Source of the DNA: Maridesulfovibrio ferrireducens | GTDB lineage: Bacteria > Desulfobacterota > Desulfovibrionia > Desulfovibrionales > Desulfovibrionaceae | NCBI RefSeq assembly: GCF_900101105.1 | Contig: NZ_FNGA01000002.1 | Span: forward strand, 810,479 to 874,478 | Length of the DNA stretch: 64,000 nucleotides | Direction: 5' to 3' | Shown here: positions 27,301 to 34,920 of the stretch, one piece after another | Numbering within the stretch: position 1 is the first letter of the stretch | Layout: every line of letters starts with the position of its first letter | Notes under the pieces: generated by a model | Databases searched by the model: none | Seen by the model: only the letters and a program-made list of their open reading frames with translations | What the model was told of the DNA's origin: nothing | Translations under genes and position numbers: made by a program

Positions 27301-28299
27301 AACGACACTTCCCAATTCATAAATAGCTCCAGCCCTACCCACGGCGTATCCGACTGCATCTTCAAAATTATAAGTTACATCTGTGAAAGAGGCAGAATTT
27401 GTGCCGGTGAATAGTGCGGCTGTCTCAGCACCATTATTACTAAAAACAGCCTGCCCTTCATGACCGACAGCAAGCAGGGAGTCCTTGCTGTGACCGCTTG
27501 GTCTTCCACAAACTAAACCTGTGATATCGGTGATATTAGGTATTTTCTTAGCAAGAATGGTGAGAGGTCCATATTCGCTGGTGATGCTTTCCAAATTTAT
27601 AGTTGCACAGTTGGTTCTTGCAGTAGTTTCATCATTATCGGGATCAAATTCATTACCGCCGATATACAACTTTCTATACCCGCAGCCAATACTGGTGGGT
27701 GTAAAATCAGTAAGACTGGAGGAATCAGAAGTAAAACTCACTTCTGAAACAGTGTATTCTACGAGTTTATTTTGAGAGATCGATATAAAAAAAAGTTTTG
27801 CTTTGTTTGTGAGTATATATAGTCGCCTAGGTATATTAATGCTTTTAGCGGTCGTAAACGAAGGAGTGGCGAGCACATCAATCACCTCCTCACCATCTGC
27901 AAGATCAATATGAGAATCTACTGTTTTGTCACCAATAAGAGAGATCTTAGTAAATGTCCCCGAGACAGCAGCATCGGAAGCCATATAGCCATCAACAGTG
28001 ACAGCATGAAATGCATTGTAATCAGTGCCGGTAGGGTTCGTCACAACATCCACAGCAGCATAATCAGCCCCCACAGGGGACGGTACAGCCTCGAACGTGC
28101 TATCCTCAGCAACTAAATTTTTATTATAATAAATCTTTCCTTCTGTTCCAACAACGACGGCTTTAACGCTAGAAATAGCAGCCGCTGTAAGCTTCACACG
28201 CTCCGTTACCGGAGAAGCCTGATTCCAACTGGCAAAACCGTTTGCAGCTAAAAAGGTAAATATAACGCTCAGCAAAATCACTTTAGAAAATTTTTCCAT
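24379..28299 (-). CDS. Giant exported beta-propeller-like surface protein with C-terminal sorting tail
   Basis: A 1306-residue exported protein with a signal peptide ending ANGFA. Most of the body has repeated short blocks of the form 'AVGE.G.i..s...' (SVKAVVVGTEGKIYYNK, VAVGHEGQAVFSN, YAVGRAGAIYELG, IAVGEYGTFLKSN, YAGGEKGLLRKG, VAGGHEGFVSV), as in YCF48-like/photosystem-assembly or sialidase-type beta-propellers. The C-terminal ~110 residues share a module with the subtilase at 17002-20346 (DLVLAKLYPG, GDYWIVNPAG, AYTVNFSIKDGGPYD, GIIEDPVVLGSY). A Pro/Thr-rich spacer, STGCVMNPAADFGLEW, a hydrophobic helix and NRRLKKYGKF follow, matching a Cys-type CTERM sorting signal (GCxxxP as in JDVT-CTERM). 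The function is unknown, presumably a surface-attached adhesin or enzyme scaffold. Confidence 0.82.
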   Translation of the reverse strand: MEKFSKVILLSVIFTFLAANGFASWNQASPVTERVKLTAAAISSVKAVVVGTEGKIYYNKNLVAEDSTFEAVPSPVGADYAAVDVVTNPTGTDYNAFHAVTVDGYMASDAAVSGTFTKISLIGDKTVDSHIDLADGEEVIDVLATPSFTTAKSINIPRRLYILTNKAKLFFISISQNKLVEYTVSEVSFTSDSSSLTDFTPTSIGCGYRKLYIGGNEFDPDNDETTARTNCATINLESITSEYGPLTILAKKIPNITDITGLVCGRPSGHSKDSLLAVGHEGQAVFSNNGAETAALFTGTNSASFTDVTYNFEDAVGYAVGRAGAIYELGSVVGTINHSLSSTSTANLLAVVGGGGPTVIAVGEYGTFLKSNISYWDRIAGCSKASTTLLGDNSEKGRYYLIGTDYCPYYSRDSGETWKKHRRHIEITKKPKQRLLNSNYSTLTTEDVEKTSLRFYSKNKTWKILVSAWVAADIYADIAARPTWRSFLLGSEGDIMSTCSEWGSTKTVDVHSGYYSSMAATENGLYTLTGSRDNDEIKEDRSLFVVARDEKYDGNYIIKKNPKKENGHQLKSLEQKAISNSPKLYGSYKGLFIIAKDGPIKYINDIGMADKNPANIKDKMVPVDIGFGTHEATMSHTMTNNVNWITGEIDNLFVIDGCTPPHVWNYSGATPENPTAGTWRNLVGIPDSPYAAPQNPLAISCQDNCAMVTGKATQDGETKNYIYRTESRHFTKIGYQKKLQDINALYTDTDGSVYAGGEKGLLRKGTVNAKGTGITWGNQIVISESIDKNKADADILQIVGSGENVFTLHNGTIGMRVSSGEFIKYDTNNIDENNIYTQIAAMPRTKGVYAIDSKTSMLQAITDDGASVVNQKYSDGKMVTVSNTKCLAISADGNTIYTIKSDDSGKVSEYVSMTEIDDDGNSISFDGEETTVDSSEGVSANEYINIQLQVLTQSGEEDKWNSKLIDILPDQETISTFTSITVLSPTRIIITCSNPKAVFEYDGTKCTMLKFGLSEAPLCASGTEDTLLVGATNGRVYQAAITANAWTSLLAGTDSSSDIKAITSSLDKNFAVAGGHEGFVSVTFFADGGTDSDVDGGVGEVEGLLESATSDPGATPESLAEIYKTPVDAVLISAPQIFKTAPGKIVAGSVHNFAFSVIPTEKMAVKDLVLAKLYPGDKANVRYNITYSKPTGMTDGDYWIVNPAGAVMQASDTLVANKAYTVNFSIKDGGPYDAAISIPGIIEDPVVLGSYIVPPTPPTPSTPVSEGSSTGCVMNPAADFGLEWMLIVLIPVFVFMNRRLKKYGKF

Positions 28300-28490
28300 A
28301 ACCCTTTAACCTTTTTAACTAAATATGACTTCCACATATTAAGGTTGTGATCAATATCCTGACGGTTGATTTCAAATTCATCCGGTGACAACGAATCAAG
28401 GACTAGCTTTTTTAATGGGCCTAACTTTCCAGAATAACTTAGCTAAGAAATAACAGCAAGCATAGCGGAATCTGCACTAAGCGAAAAAGA

Positions 28491-29969
28491 TTAAAAATGA
28501 GGAGCCTGTTCCGGCAGCGCATTAGAATCAATACCTTCACACAGCCCGTTTTCCACCGTAAGATTACCGCTCGCATCAATCGTCACAGTCCAGATGGTGT
28601 TGTAATCCGTGACTGGCCAATTCTCATTGAGTAATGAGCCTGCGGCTAAGCCATAGCTTTCGAGAAGCTTATTTATTATCGGCTTAATCCTTGTTGATTC
28701 CCACGCGAGCAATATAGACTTCCCAGTGAAAGTTCCACCGGTAAAGAAAAAATCACTGGCATTCTTTGCTTGATTCGGCTTCATAACTAAGAAACTGGAA
28801 ACCAAGTGATAAGGTAAATTATTGGCTATAGCATAAGGCCATACGGTTAATGATGGCCTGACATACGAAACGTTGATATAATCTGATGGATTGATAATTT
28901 CTGTTGAATACCACTGTGCGGGGTCGCAGGAGTAAACCATATCGGGACTTATTTTGCCGGAGAAAGCATTGGGAAGATCCAACGCACGCCATTGTCCTGC
29001 CCCCACAAAGTTTCCGTTTTCAAAACCATGCTTCGGATCTGGATGCGCTTCTGCATGCCGGACAATATAAACAGTCTCACTTTTATTAATATTAGCAGGA
29101 GCTTTAGTACCAGCAACCGAAATTTTAGAATAGGGTTGCTGCAAATATGTACATGGAGCTCTTACAATCGGCGAAGGAAGTTCAGGGTATGTGGAAGGAG
29201 GATTCAGATAACTTTCATAAATAATCAGACTCGCCTTTCCATCAGGCGAGATGGAGATCACATAAACAACATCCGGCCCGCTATAATTCGCCGGTATATC
29301 CAGAGCAAGTCCATGATACCGATTGATCTTATCCATCAGAGCGCTGGAAGTCTCCCATGGCGCAGAAAAAACATAAAATCCCGGATTGTTTTCATAGATA
29401 ATACCCGTTGCTATACCAACGTTATTATCTTTCATGTCGTTGAAATCCAACCCGATACAATCAGGGCAATAGTCATCAGGAACCACAACACCGCCAGGCA
29501 CAGAACCGTCTCCATATGACACTTTAATGGGGTAGCTGTTAGCGGTATAGGAAGAATATCCAGCAGCAGGAGGGATGGCTACAGTATGCCGATTAAGAAG
29601 GGCAAAATGCTGTATTGATCCTATGGCTGTCATGTCCGGGTAGTTATTTACGGTTTGCAAATGAGTCATCGGCGAGAGCGCATAAATGCTGGTTACATTT
29701 TCCCCTCCCAGCACGTGATTCTTCAAGTACGTGCCCATGCGGAGCGCTCGCTGCAACCCCTGACTGGTAAGGTTTGCAGTGTCTGGATTAATATCACCGG
29801 GACCGTTGTAAGCCAAATCCGAACTTACCACGAAGATCAAATTAATATTCTCATCGCTTAGTGATTCATTTCCATCGGAAGCACCAAACAAACATCCTGA
29901 CAAACATAAAATCAGTAAAACATCCAAAACGATTAAACAAAATGTTTTGGATTTTCCAGAGAAAAGCAT
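28491..29969 (-). CDS. Lipoprotein with two histidine-phosphatase-like halves
   Basis: A 492-residue lipoprotein (signal with lipobox LSGC). The second half contains VYIVRHAEAHPDPKHGF and GQWRALDLP, the pattern of histidine phosphatases (phosphoglycerate-mutase-like), with the catalytic RHAE box. The first half has a matching layout, LIFVVSSDLAYNGPGD with LTSQGLQRALRMGTYL, but lacks the RHG box, so it is probably a degenerate duplicate. It should reside on the periplasmic side of a membrane. It is on the same strand as, and 191 bases upstream of, the giant surface protein; no promoter or terminator is obvious between them. The substrate is unknown. Confidence 0.75.
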   Translation of the reverse strand: MLFSGKSKTFCLIVLDVLLILCLSGCLFGASDGNESLSDENINLIFVVSSDLAYNGPGDINPDTANLTSQGLQRALRMGTYLKNHVLGGENVTSIYALSPMTHLQTVNNYPDMTAIGSIQHFALLNRHTVAIPPAAGYSSYTANSYPIKVSYGDGSVPGGVVVPDDYCPDCIGLDFNDMKDNNVGIATGIIYENNPGFYVFSAPWETSSALMDKINRYHGLALDIPANYSGPDVVYVISISPDGKASLIIYESYLNPPSTYPELPSPIVRAPCTYLQQPYSKISVAGTKAPANINKSETVYIVRHAEAHPDPKHGFENGNFVGAGQWRALDLPNAFSGKISPDMVYSCDPAQWYSTEIINPSDYINVSYVRPSLTVWPYAIANNLPYHLVSSFLVMKPNQAKNASDFFFTGGTFTGKSILLAWESTRIKPIINKLLESYGLAAGSLLNENWPVTDYNTIWTVTIDASGNLTVENGLCEGIDSNALPEQAPHF

Positions 29970-30224
29970 AAACCTATTCCTTCCTTATAAAGATCCCGGT
30001 AGAATTCAGATGAATGGTGCGGTTTTTATTTTTTATTTGGGAGAATTCATTGCATACTAGAGTATTATTTTAAATATGACAGGCAGACTGTCACACATAA
30101 AATTGATAATTTAAACACTTATATTTCAAATGTTTTTTTTCGTAAGCAATAGGAGTTAGGTCTGAAAGATTTGACAAAAGAATAAGGTCTGGGGGATAGA
30201 GTGACGTTGCCTGTCTCGAAAGAA

Positions 30225-32669
30225 TCAATCCACTTTTAATGGTAATTTGATTGTAAAAGTCGCGCCAATGCCCTCTTGGGAATCCAACACAATAGACCCC
30301 TTATGCTTTGTTATTATGGTGTGTGCAATGGCAAGCCCCTGCCCAGTACCTTTGCCAACTTCTTTTGTTGTAAAGAAATGATCAAAAACACGATTTATAT
30401 TTTGTGTCGAAATACCACAACCGTTATCCTGTACGGATAACGCTACGTTTCCATTCTCTTGAAATGTGGTGAGTGTTATTCGGCCCTTTTCGGGCTTATT
30501 ACCATTATTCATGGCTATTGCGTGGGCAGCATTCACAAGGAGAATTAAAATCGTTTGATTAATTTCACCGGAATTGCATACGATATATGGGAGATCCTCA
30601 TCAAGATTCATTACAACCTCGGCAACGTACTTCCATTCATTTTTCGCAATGACAACAGTGTTTTTGACTAGTTCATTAAAATCTGTGAGCTGGACACTTT
30701 CAATATCAGGATGCGCAAAAAGTTTCATGGCCTGAACAATCTTTGAAATCTGCCCCACGCCTTCTATACTATCAAGAATGGATTTCTTCCACTCCAGAGC
30801 AAGCTGAAGTGAAGTATCCTCGACAGGAACGCTATCTATAAATATCCTTCCTTCAAGTTGTTTAGGACTTTTGAGATCCTCCTCAATTTCAGACCAAGAG
30901 TCTCTCATAAATGTCAGGTTGCCTAATATGTATTGGAGAGGAGTGTTTATTTCATGAGCAATACCAGAAGCCAGTTGACCAACGGCTTCGAGTCTTTGAG
31001 CCATCGCAAGCTTGTGCTCCATATCAACTCGCTCTGAAATGTCAGAATTAGTCCCAACGACCCTGACAGCTTGACCATCCTCGTTAAAAATGGCCGTCGC
31101 TTTGGAGAGTATATTCACCCAGTGCCCATCTTTATGTTTCATCTTGAATTCAATCTTAAAACGATCACGCTTTTTATTGATAAGCTGTTCCAGCATATTC
31201 CATACTGCCTCAGCATCCTCTGGGCTCATCAAGTCTTTCCACGCCGAAAAATCGTTGGAAAGTTCATCATAAGCGTATCCGAACATGTTTTTCCAACGTA
31301 ATGAATAATATATTACGTTAGTGCTAAGATCCCAATCAAAAAGGCCATCCTGAGTAGCATTAATTGCATATGTAAAACGTTCTTCGCTCTGCTTCAATGC
31401 TAGCTCAGCCTGCTTAAACTCAGTTATATCCCGCAGAATACCCGTCATTGTCAGGTTCTCGCCGTTAAAATCTAACTTATGATCACCAGCCACGTGAATC
31501 CACCGCACTTCACCGTCGACACGATGGATGCGACAATCAAAGGCCAATGCTGTACGTGTTGCAATGGCCTTCTGGAAAATCAGATCAGTTGTAACCCTGT
31601 CTTCCGGCAAAACATGTTCTAAAAACATTTCATATGTCCAAACAGGTTGCAGCTCCTCATATCCAAAAATCTGGTCATGAAGCAGGGTGCGTGTTGTTGC
31701 ATGATTCTGCAAATTCAAATCCCACGCTCCTATACGACTCACTTGCAGTGCAAAATCCAGCCGAGCCTCGCTTTCTCCAATCTCTTTTGTTTTCTTCAAG
31801 ACTAACTGTTCAAGTCGATTCTGCTGCATCAACATTGAATAAATAAACAAAAAAATTGTCGAAGAAAACACTAAAGCCAAAACACGCCATATATATAGAT
31901 GCAAAAAATAACTATTCCCCCAACCCAGTTTAGGAGAAATGGCTAATTCCCATTTCCCATCCGGCAAAGGAATTGTTACCAAAACAGGGTGAGTATTAAG
32001 TACGCTTTCATCTCCCTTAAAAACTATTCCATCATTGCCGATTAGGGCAAACTTACAACCGTTCATTGGAGATGAGATATTCGCTTCATTTAAAATCGGC
32101 TGCATATCTAAAACCATAGAAACAAATCCCCAAAAAACATCGTCTTTAAAAACAGCCATGCGGCTGACAAGACCAAGTCCTCCTTGCCTTAACTCATACG
32201 GACCACTCAATACCATTCTTCTTGTAAGAATAGCCCTTTGCACATCTGCCTGCACATTTGGACGTTCATCTTTGAGTAGATTATGACCTACTGCCTTTTT
32301 ATTACTCTCAATCGGGTATACAAACGTATTAACCCCTTTTGGAGCAACGACAAAATTTCGAATCCCTTTCGCAGAAGAATAGAGTCCAGCTGCAAAAAAA
32401 TCAAAACTCGACTTATCTTTCGTTTTATTCTCTGGAATAATTATTGTTTTGGTAAAATTTTTAAGTCCCAATAATAAGGCTAATCTAGAATTAATAATAT
32501 TAGACAAAGAACGGGCAGAAACCAGAGCTTTATCATGATATCTTAATCTTTCTGCTTTGATCAGCAAATTCTTATAATAATAGTCTACACCAAATAAAAG
32601 AAGAAAGAGAAGAGACACAATGACTGCGGATAGAGCGATTGTTTTTTTGCTAAAATTCTTAATTATCAT
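30225..32669 (-). CDS. CHASE-PAS-PAS sensor histidine kinase
   Basis: An 814-residue membrane sensor. TM1 is ~10-30; a periplasmic CHASE-type domain runs ~40-260 (APKGVNTFVYPIE, VGHNLLKDE, VLSGPYELRQGGLGLVSRMAVF, FWGFVSMVLD); TM2 is ~265-290. Two PAS/PAC domains follow (linkers ITEFKQAELALKQSEERF and ISERVDMEHKLAMAQRLE). The phosphoacceptor region is GIAHEINTPLQYILGN, and the ATPase has ILLVNAAHAI (N), DNGCGI (G1) and GKGTGQGLAIA (G2). A GTG ten codons upstream is open, but GGAGG eight bases before ATG 32669 fixes this start. An extended -10 promoter lies just upstream. There is no receiver domain; the neighbouring response-regulator genes may be partners. Confidence 0.9.
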   Translation of the reverse strand: MIIKNFSKKTIALSAVIVSLLFLLLFGVDYYYKNLLIKAERLRYHDKALVSARSLSNIINSRLALLLGLKNFTKTIIIPENKTKDKSSFDFFAAGLYSSAKGIRNFVVAPKGVNTFVYPIESNKKAVGHNLLKDERPNVQADVQRAILTRRMVLSGPYELRQGGLGLVSRMAVFKDDVFWGFVSMVLDMQPILNEANISSPMNGCKFALIGNDGIVFKGDESVLNTHPVLVTIPLPDGKWELAISPKLGWGNSYFLHLYIWRVLALVFSSTIFLFIYSMLMQQNRLEQLVLKKTKEIGESEARLDFALQVSRIGAWDLNLQNHATTRTLLHDQIFGYEELQPVWTYEMFLEHVLPEDRVTTDLIFQKAIATRTALAFDCRIHRVDGEVRWIHVAGDHKLDFNGENLTMTGILRDITEFKQAELALKQSEERFTYAINATQDGLFDWDLSTNVIYYSLRWKNMFGYAYDELSNDFSAWKDLMSPEDAEAVWNMLEQLINKKRDRFKIEFKMKHKDGHWVNILSKATAIFNEDGQAVRVVGTNSDISERVDMEHKLAMAQRLEAVGQLASGIAHEINTPLQYILGNLTFMRDSWSEIEEDLKSPKQLEGRIFIDSVPVEDTSLQLALEWKKSILDSIEGVGQISKIVQAMKLFAHPDIESVQLTDFNELVKNTVVIAKNEWKYVAEVVMNLDEDLPYIVCNSGEINQTILILLVNAAHAIAMNNGNKPEKGRITLTTFQENGNVALSVQDNGCGISTQNINRVFDHFFTTKEVGKGTGQGLAIAHTIITKHKGSIVLDSQEGIGATFTIKLPLKVD

Positions 32670-32703
32670 CACGTTTGCCTCCAATGACTTGGCACTCACA
32701 ATG

Positions 32704-32709
32704 ATTATA
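32704..32709 (-). promoter_or_regulatory. Extended -10 promoter of the CHASE kinase gene
   Basis: On the minus strand TGGTATAAT gives a perfect TATAAT with the TGN extension; no strong -35 is seen. The predicted start leaves about 28 bases of leader. Confidence 0.5.
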
Positions 32710-32774
32710 CCAGAAAAGGATTAGAAAGATAACTCATGTATGCACAAAGCAAGTCTGACTTACCAAGGGCATTT

Positions 32775-34493
32775 TTATTGCGGAGTGATTAACTTTTCAG
32801 AAGGCTCTATTTTGGGTCTCGGAAGCAGAACGGTGAAAGTTGTTCCCTTACCTTCCTCGGTTTCGAATGTTAGCTCTCCTCCATGGTTTTTAACTACTAA
32901 GGTACGGGCTATAGTTAATCCCTGTCCCGTTCCCTTGCCGATTTCCTTAGTAGTGAAAAACGGGTTGAAAATGAGGTCACGGACCTTTTCTGGAATGCCT
33001 GTTCCATTGTCCGAGCAAGTCAACATGATCCATGAGTCGTCGAACGAAGTGCCTAGGGTTATCACACCCTTTTCAAATTCTCCGGATTTAAGCTTCGGAA
33101 CTATGGCATGGACCGCGTTGACGATTAGATTTATGATTACTTGGTGGATTTGATCCACGACACAAGGTACGGGCGGAAGGTTCTGATCTAGGTTCAGCTT
33201 CACATCGGCGGAGTATTTCCACTCGTTGGTGGTTATGGTAACCGAGTTGCGGACGGCTTCGTTCATATTGGCACTGGTCATTTTGTTATTAGAAGGATGA
33301 GCAAATTGATTAGCCGAACGCACGATCCTGATAATATGTTCAATACCTTGCTTGGATTCGTTCAAGGCCTCGGGAATTTCAGTCAGCAGAGATTCCGTTT
33401 CTAATTGGCTCAAAAGGGCGGCAACATCCTCGTGTTGATCGGCCCCGGGCAGCTCTTTCAGTTTCCGAATCACGTTCTGCACGACCGCGAAGGTGTCCAT
33501 GACGTAGTTAATGTTGTTCTGAATGTAATTGCATGGGGTACTGACCTCATGGACGAGACCAGCCGCCAAGCTGCCAATAGCCCTCATTTTCTCCGATTGG
33601 ACCCTGAATTCTTCAGCCTGTTTGCGTTCGGTGATGTCGATGATGAAAAATTCATATGCCTCTACTTCTCCGTTTTCTACGGAAATAGCTCTACCGTGTA
33701 TCTCTACCCATATATCCCTGCCTTCAACGCTCTTGAGCACGCATTCTGGAAAACCACCTTGGTCGTTTGTTTGGATTAACTCCAGATGGCGATCCCACTC
33801 TTCTTTATTCCGGCAGAGGACATGGGATACATTTTCCACCCGTTCGACCATGTCATCGGAAGAGATGTAACCGAGCATGGCTGCCAGATGCTGGTTTGCG
33901 CTTTGAAGCTCACCCTTTGGCGAAGTACGCATGATGCCGAGGGGTGCGAATTCCACGAGCTGCCGATATTGCGCTTCGCTCATCTCCACACAATGTCGCC
34001 CTAGCTTAACTTCCTTATCCTTCTTGATCAGTTTGTTGGTTAGGATCGCGGTGTGCCTGCTATCGTGATTACTCGTATCCTTAGGCGGGATGGGGGAAAT
34101 GTCTGGACTGGAAGAACTGTGTTCTTCCAACACCTTAATTATTTCCTTCAGAAAGAGATCTACTTCCATGGGCTTGATTAAAAACTTGGACACTCCTATT
34201 TCGTAGGCATACCGGGCTTCGGAGTCATCGGTGTAAGTCGCGGTGTAAAATACAAACGGAATATTCCGCAGCTTTTCAGTCTCCTTGCACTTGCGGCATA
34301 AGGTGAATCCGTCCATCTCCGGCATGAGGATGTCTGAAATGATCAGATCCGGAATCTGCTTCTGAAGCAGATTCCAGGCTTCAAGACCGTTTGTCGCGCT
34401 TAAAACCTTGAACCCCTGACTGGTGAGCAGAGTATCCAGGAGCGTCAGGGAATTATCATCGTCTTCTACTATTAAGATTAATGTACTTATCAC
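32775..34493 (-). CDS. Response regulator-PAS-histidine kinase (cytoplasmic hybrid)
   Basis: A 572-residue soluble protein. The N-terminal receiver (1-125) has ILIVEDDDNS, the phospho-Asp in LIISDILMPEMDG, and KFLIKPME. A PAS domain (~165-290, ending ITERKQAEEFRVQSEKM) follows, then a phosphoacceptor helix GLVHEVSTPCNYIQNN and a HATPase with LIVNAVHAIV (N), DNGTGI (G1) and GKGTGQGLTIA (G2). Having the receiver first suggests that it is phosphorylated by another kinase, probably the BvgS-like sensor upstream in the same gene cluster, and then controls its own kinase output. It is 58 bases downstream of the single-domain regulator. Confidence 0.9.
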   Translation of the reverse strand: MISTLILIVEDDDNSLTLLDTLLTSQGFKVLSATNGLEAWNLLQKQIPDLIISDILMPEMDGFTLCRKCKETEKLRNIPFVFYTATYTDDSEARYAYEIGVSKFLIKPMEVDLFLKEIIKVLEEHSSSSPDISPIPPKDTSNHDSRHTAILTNKLIKKDKEVKLGRHCVEMSEAQYRQLVEFAPLGIMRTSPKGELQSANQHLAAMLGYISSDDMVERVENVSHVLCRNKEEWDRHLELIQTNDQGGFPECVLKSVEGRDIWVEIHGRAISVENGEVEAYEFFIIDITERKQAEEFRVQSEKMRAIGSLAAGLVHEVSTPCNYIQNNINYVMDTFAVVQNVIRKLKELPGADQHEDVAALLSQLETESLLTEIPEALNESKQGIEHIIRIVRSANQFAHPSNNKMTSANMNEAVRNSVTITTNEWKYSADVKLNLDQNLPPVPCVVDQIHQVIINLIVNAVHAIVPKLKSGEFEKGVITLGTSFDDSWIMLTCSDNGTGIPEKVRDLIFNPFFTTKEIGKGTGQGLTIARTLVVKNHGGELTFETEEGKGTTFTVLLPRPKIEPSEKLITPQ

Positions 34494-34551
34494 TTAATCC
34501 TCCGAAATAACAGAATTTGTGGCATTACCACTTCCGCTGAGCAGGACTTAA

Positions 34552-34920
34552 TTACGTATTATCAAGAAAGGACTGGATCTGTTGTATAACTATCTCCGGA
34601 TCTATGGGCTTTTCAATATATCCGTTACACCCCGCGTCCATAAGCTTCTCGCGGTCTCCAGCCATTGCATATGACGTCATGGCGATGACGGGGATAGACT
34701 TTGTCGCCTCTGTAGCCCGTAGCTTTGCCAACACTTCGGTGCCGGAAATATCTGGAAGCTGGATATCCAGAAGGATGAAATCCGGATGCTCAGTAAGGGC
34801 TTTGTTATATCCTTCCATTCCACTCATTGCTGAACTATATTCATAACCGTATGCATTAAGAATGAAAGATATAAGCTCCAAATTGTCATCATTGTCTTCA
34901 ATAATTAAGGCGCGTTTCAT
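34552..34920 (-). CDS. Single-domain response regulator
   Basis: A 122-residue CheY-like receiver: acidic pair LIIEDNDDN, phospho-Asp in FILLDIQLPDISG, the switch Thr/Ser in IAMTSYAM and Lys in GYIEKPIDPE. There is no output domain. It overlaps the stop of the BvgS-like kinase (ATGA), so the two are co-translated, and the receiver most likely replaces the receiver domain that BvgS-type kinases usually carry in cis. Confidence 0.92.
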   Translation of the reverse strand: MKRALIIEDNDDNLELISFILNAYGYEYSSAMSGMEGYNKALTEHPDFILLDIQLPDISGTEVLAKLRATEATKSIPVIAMTSYAMAGDREKLMDAGCNGYIEKPIDPEIVIQQIQSFLDNT

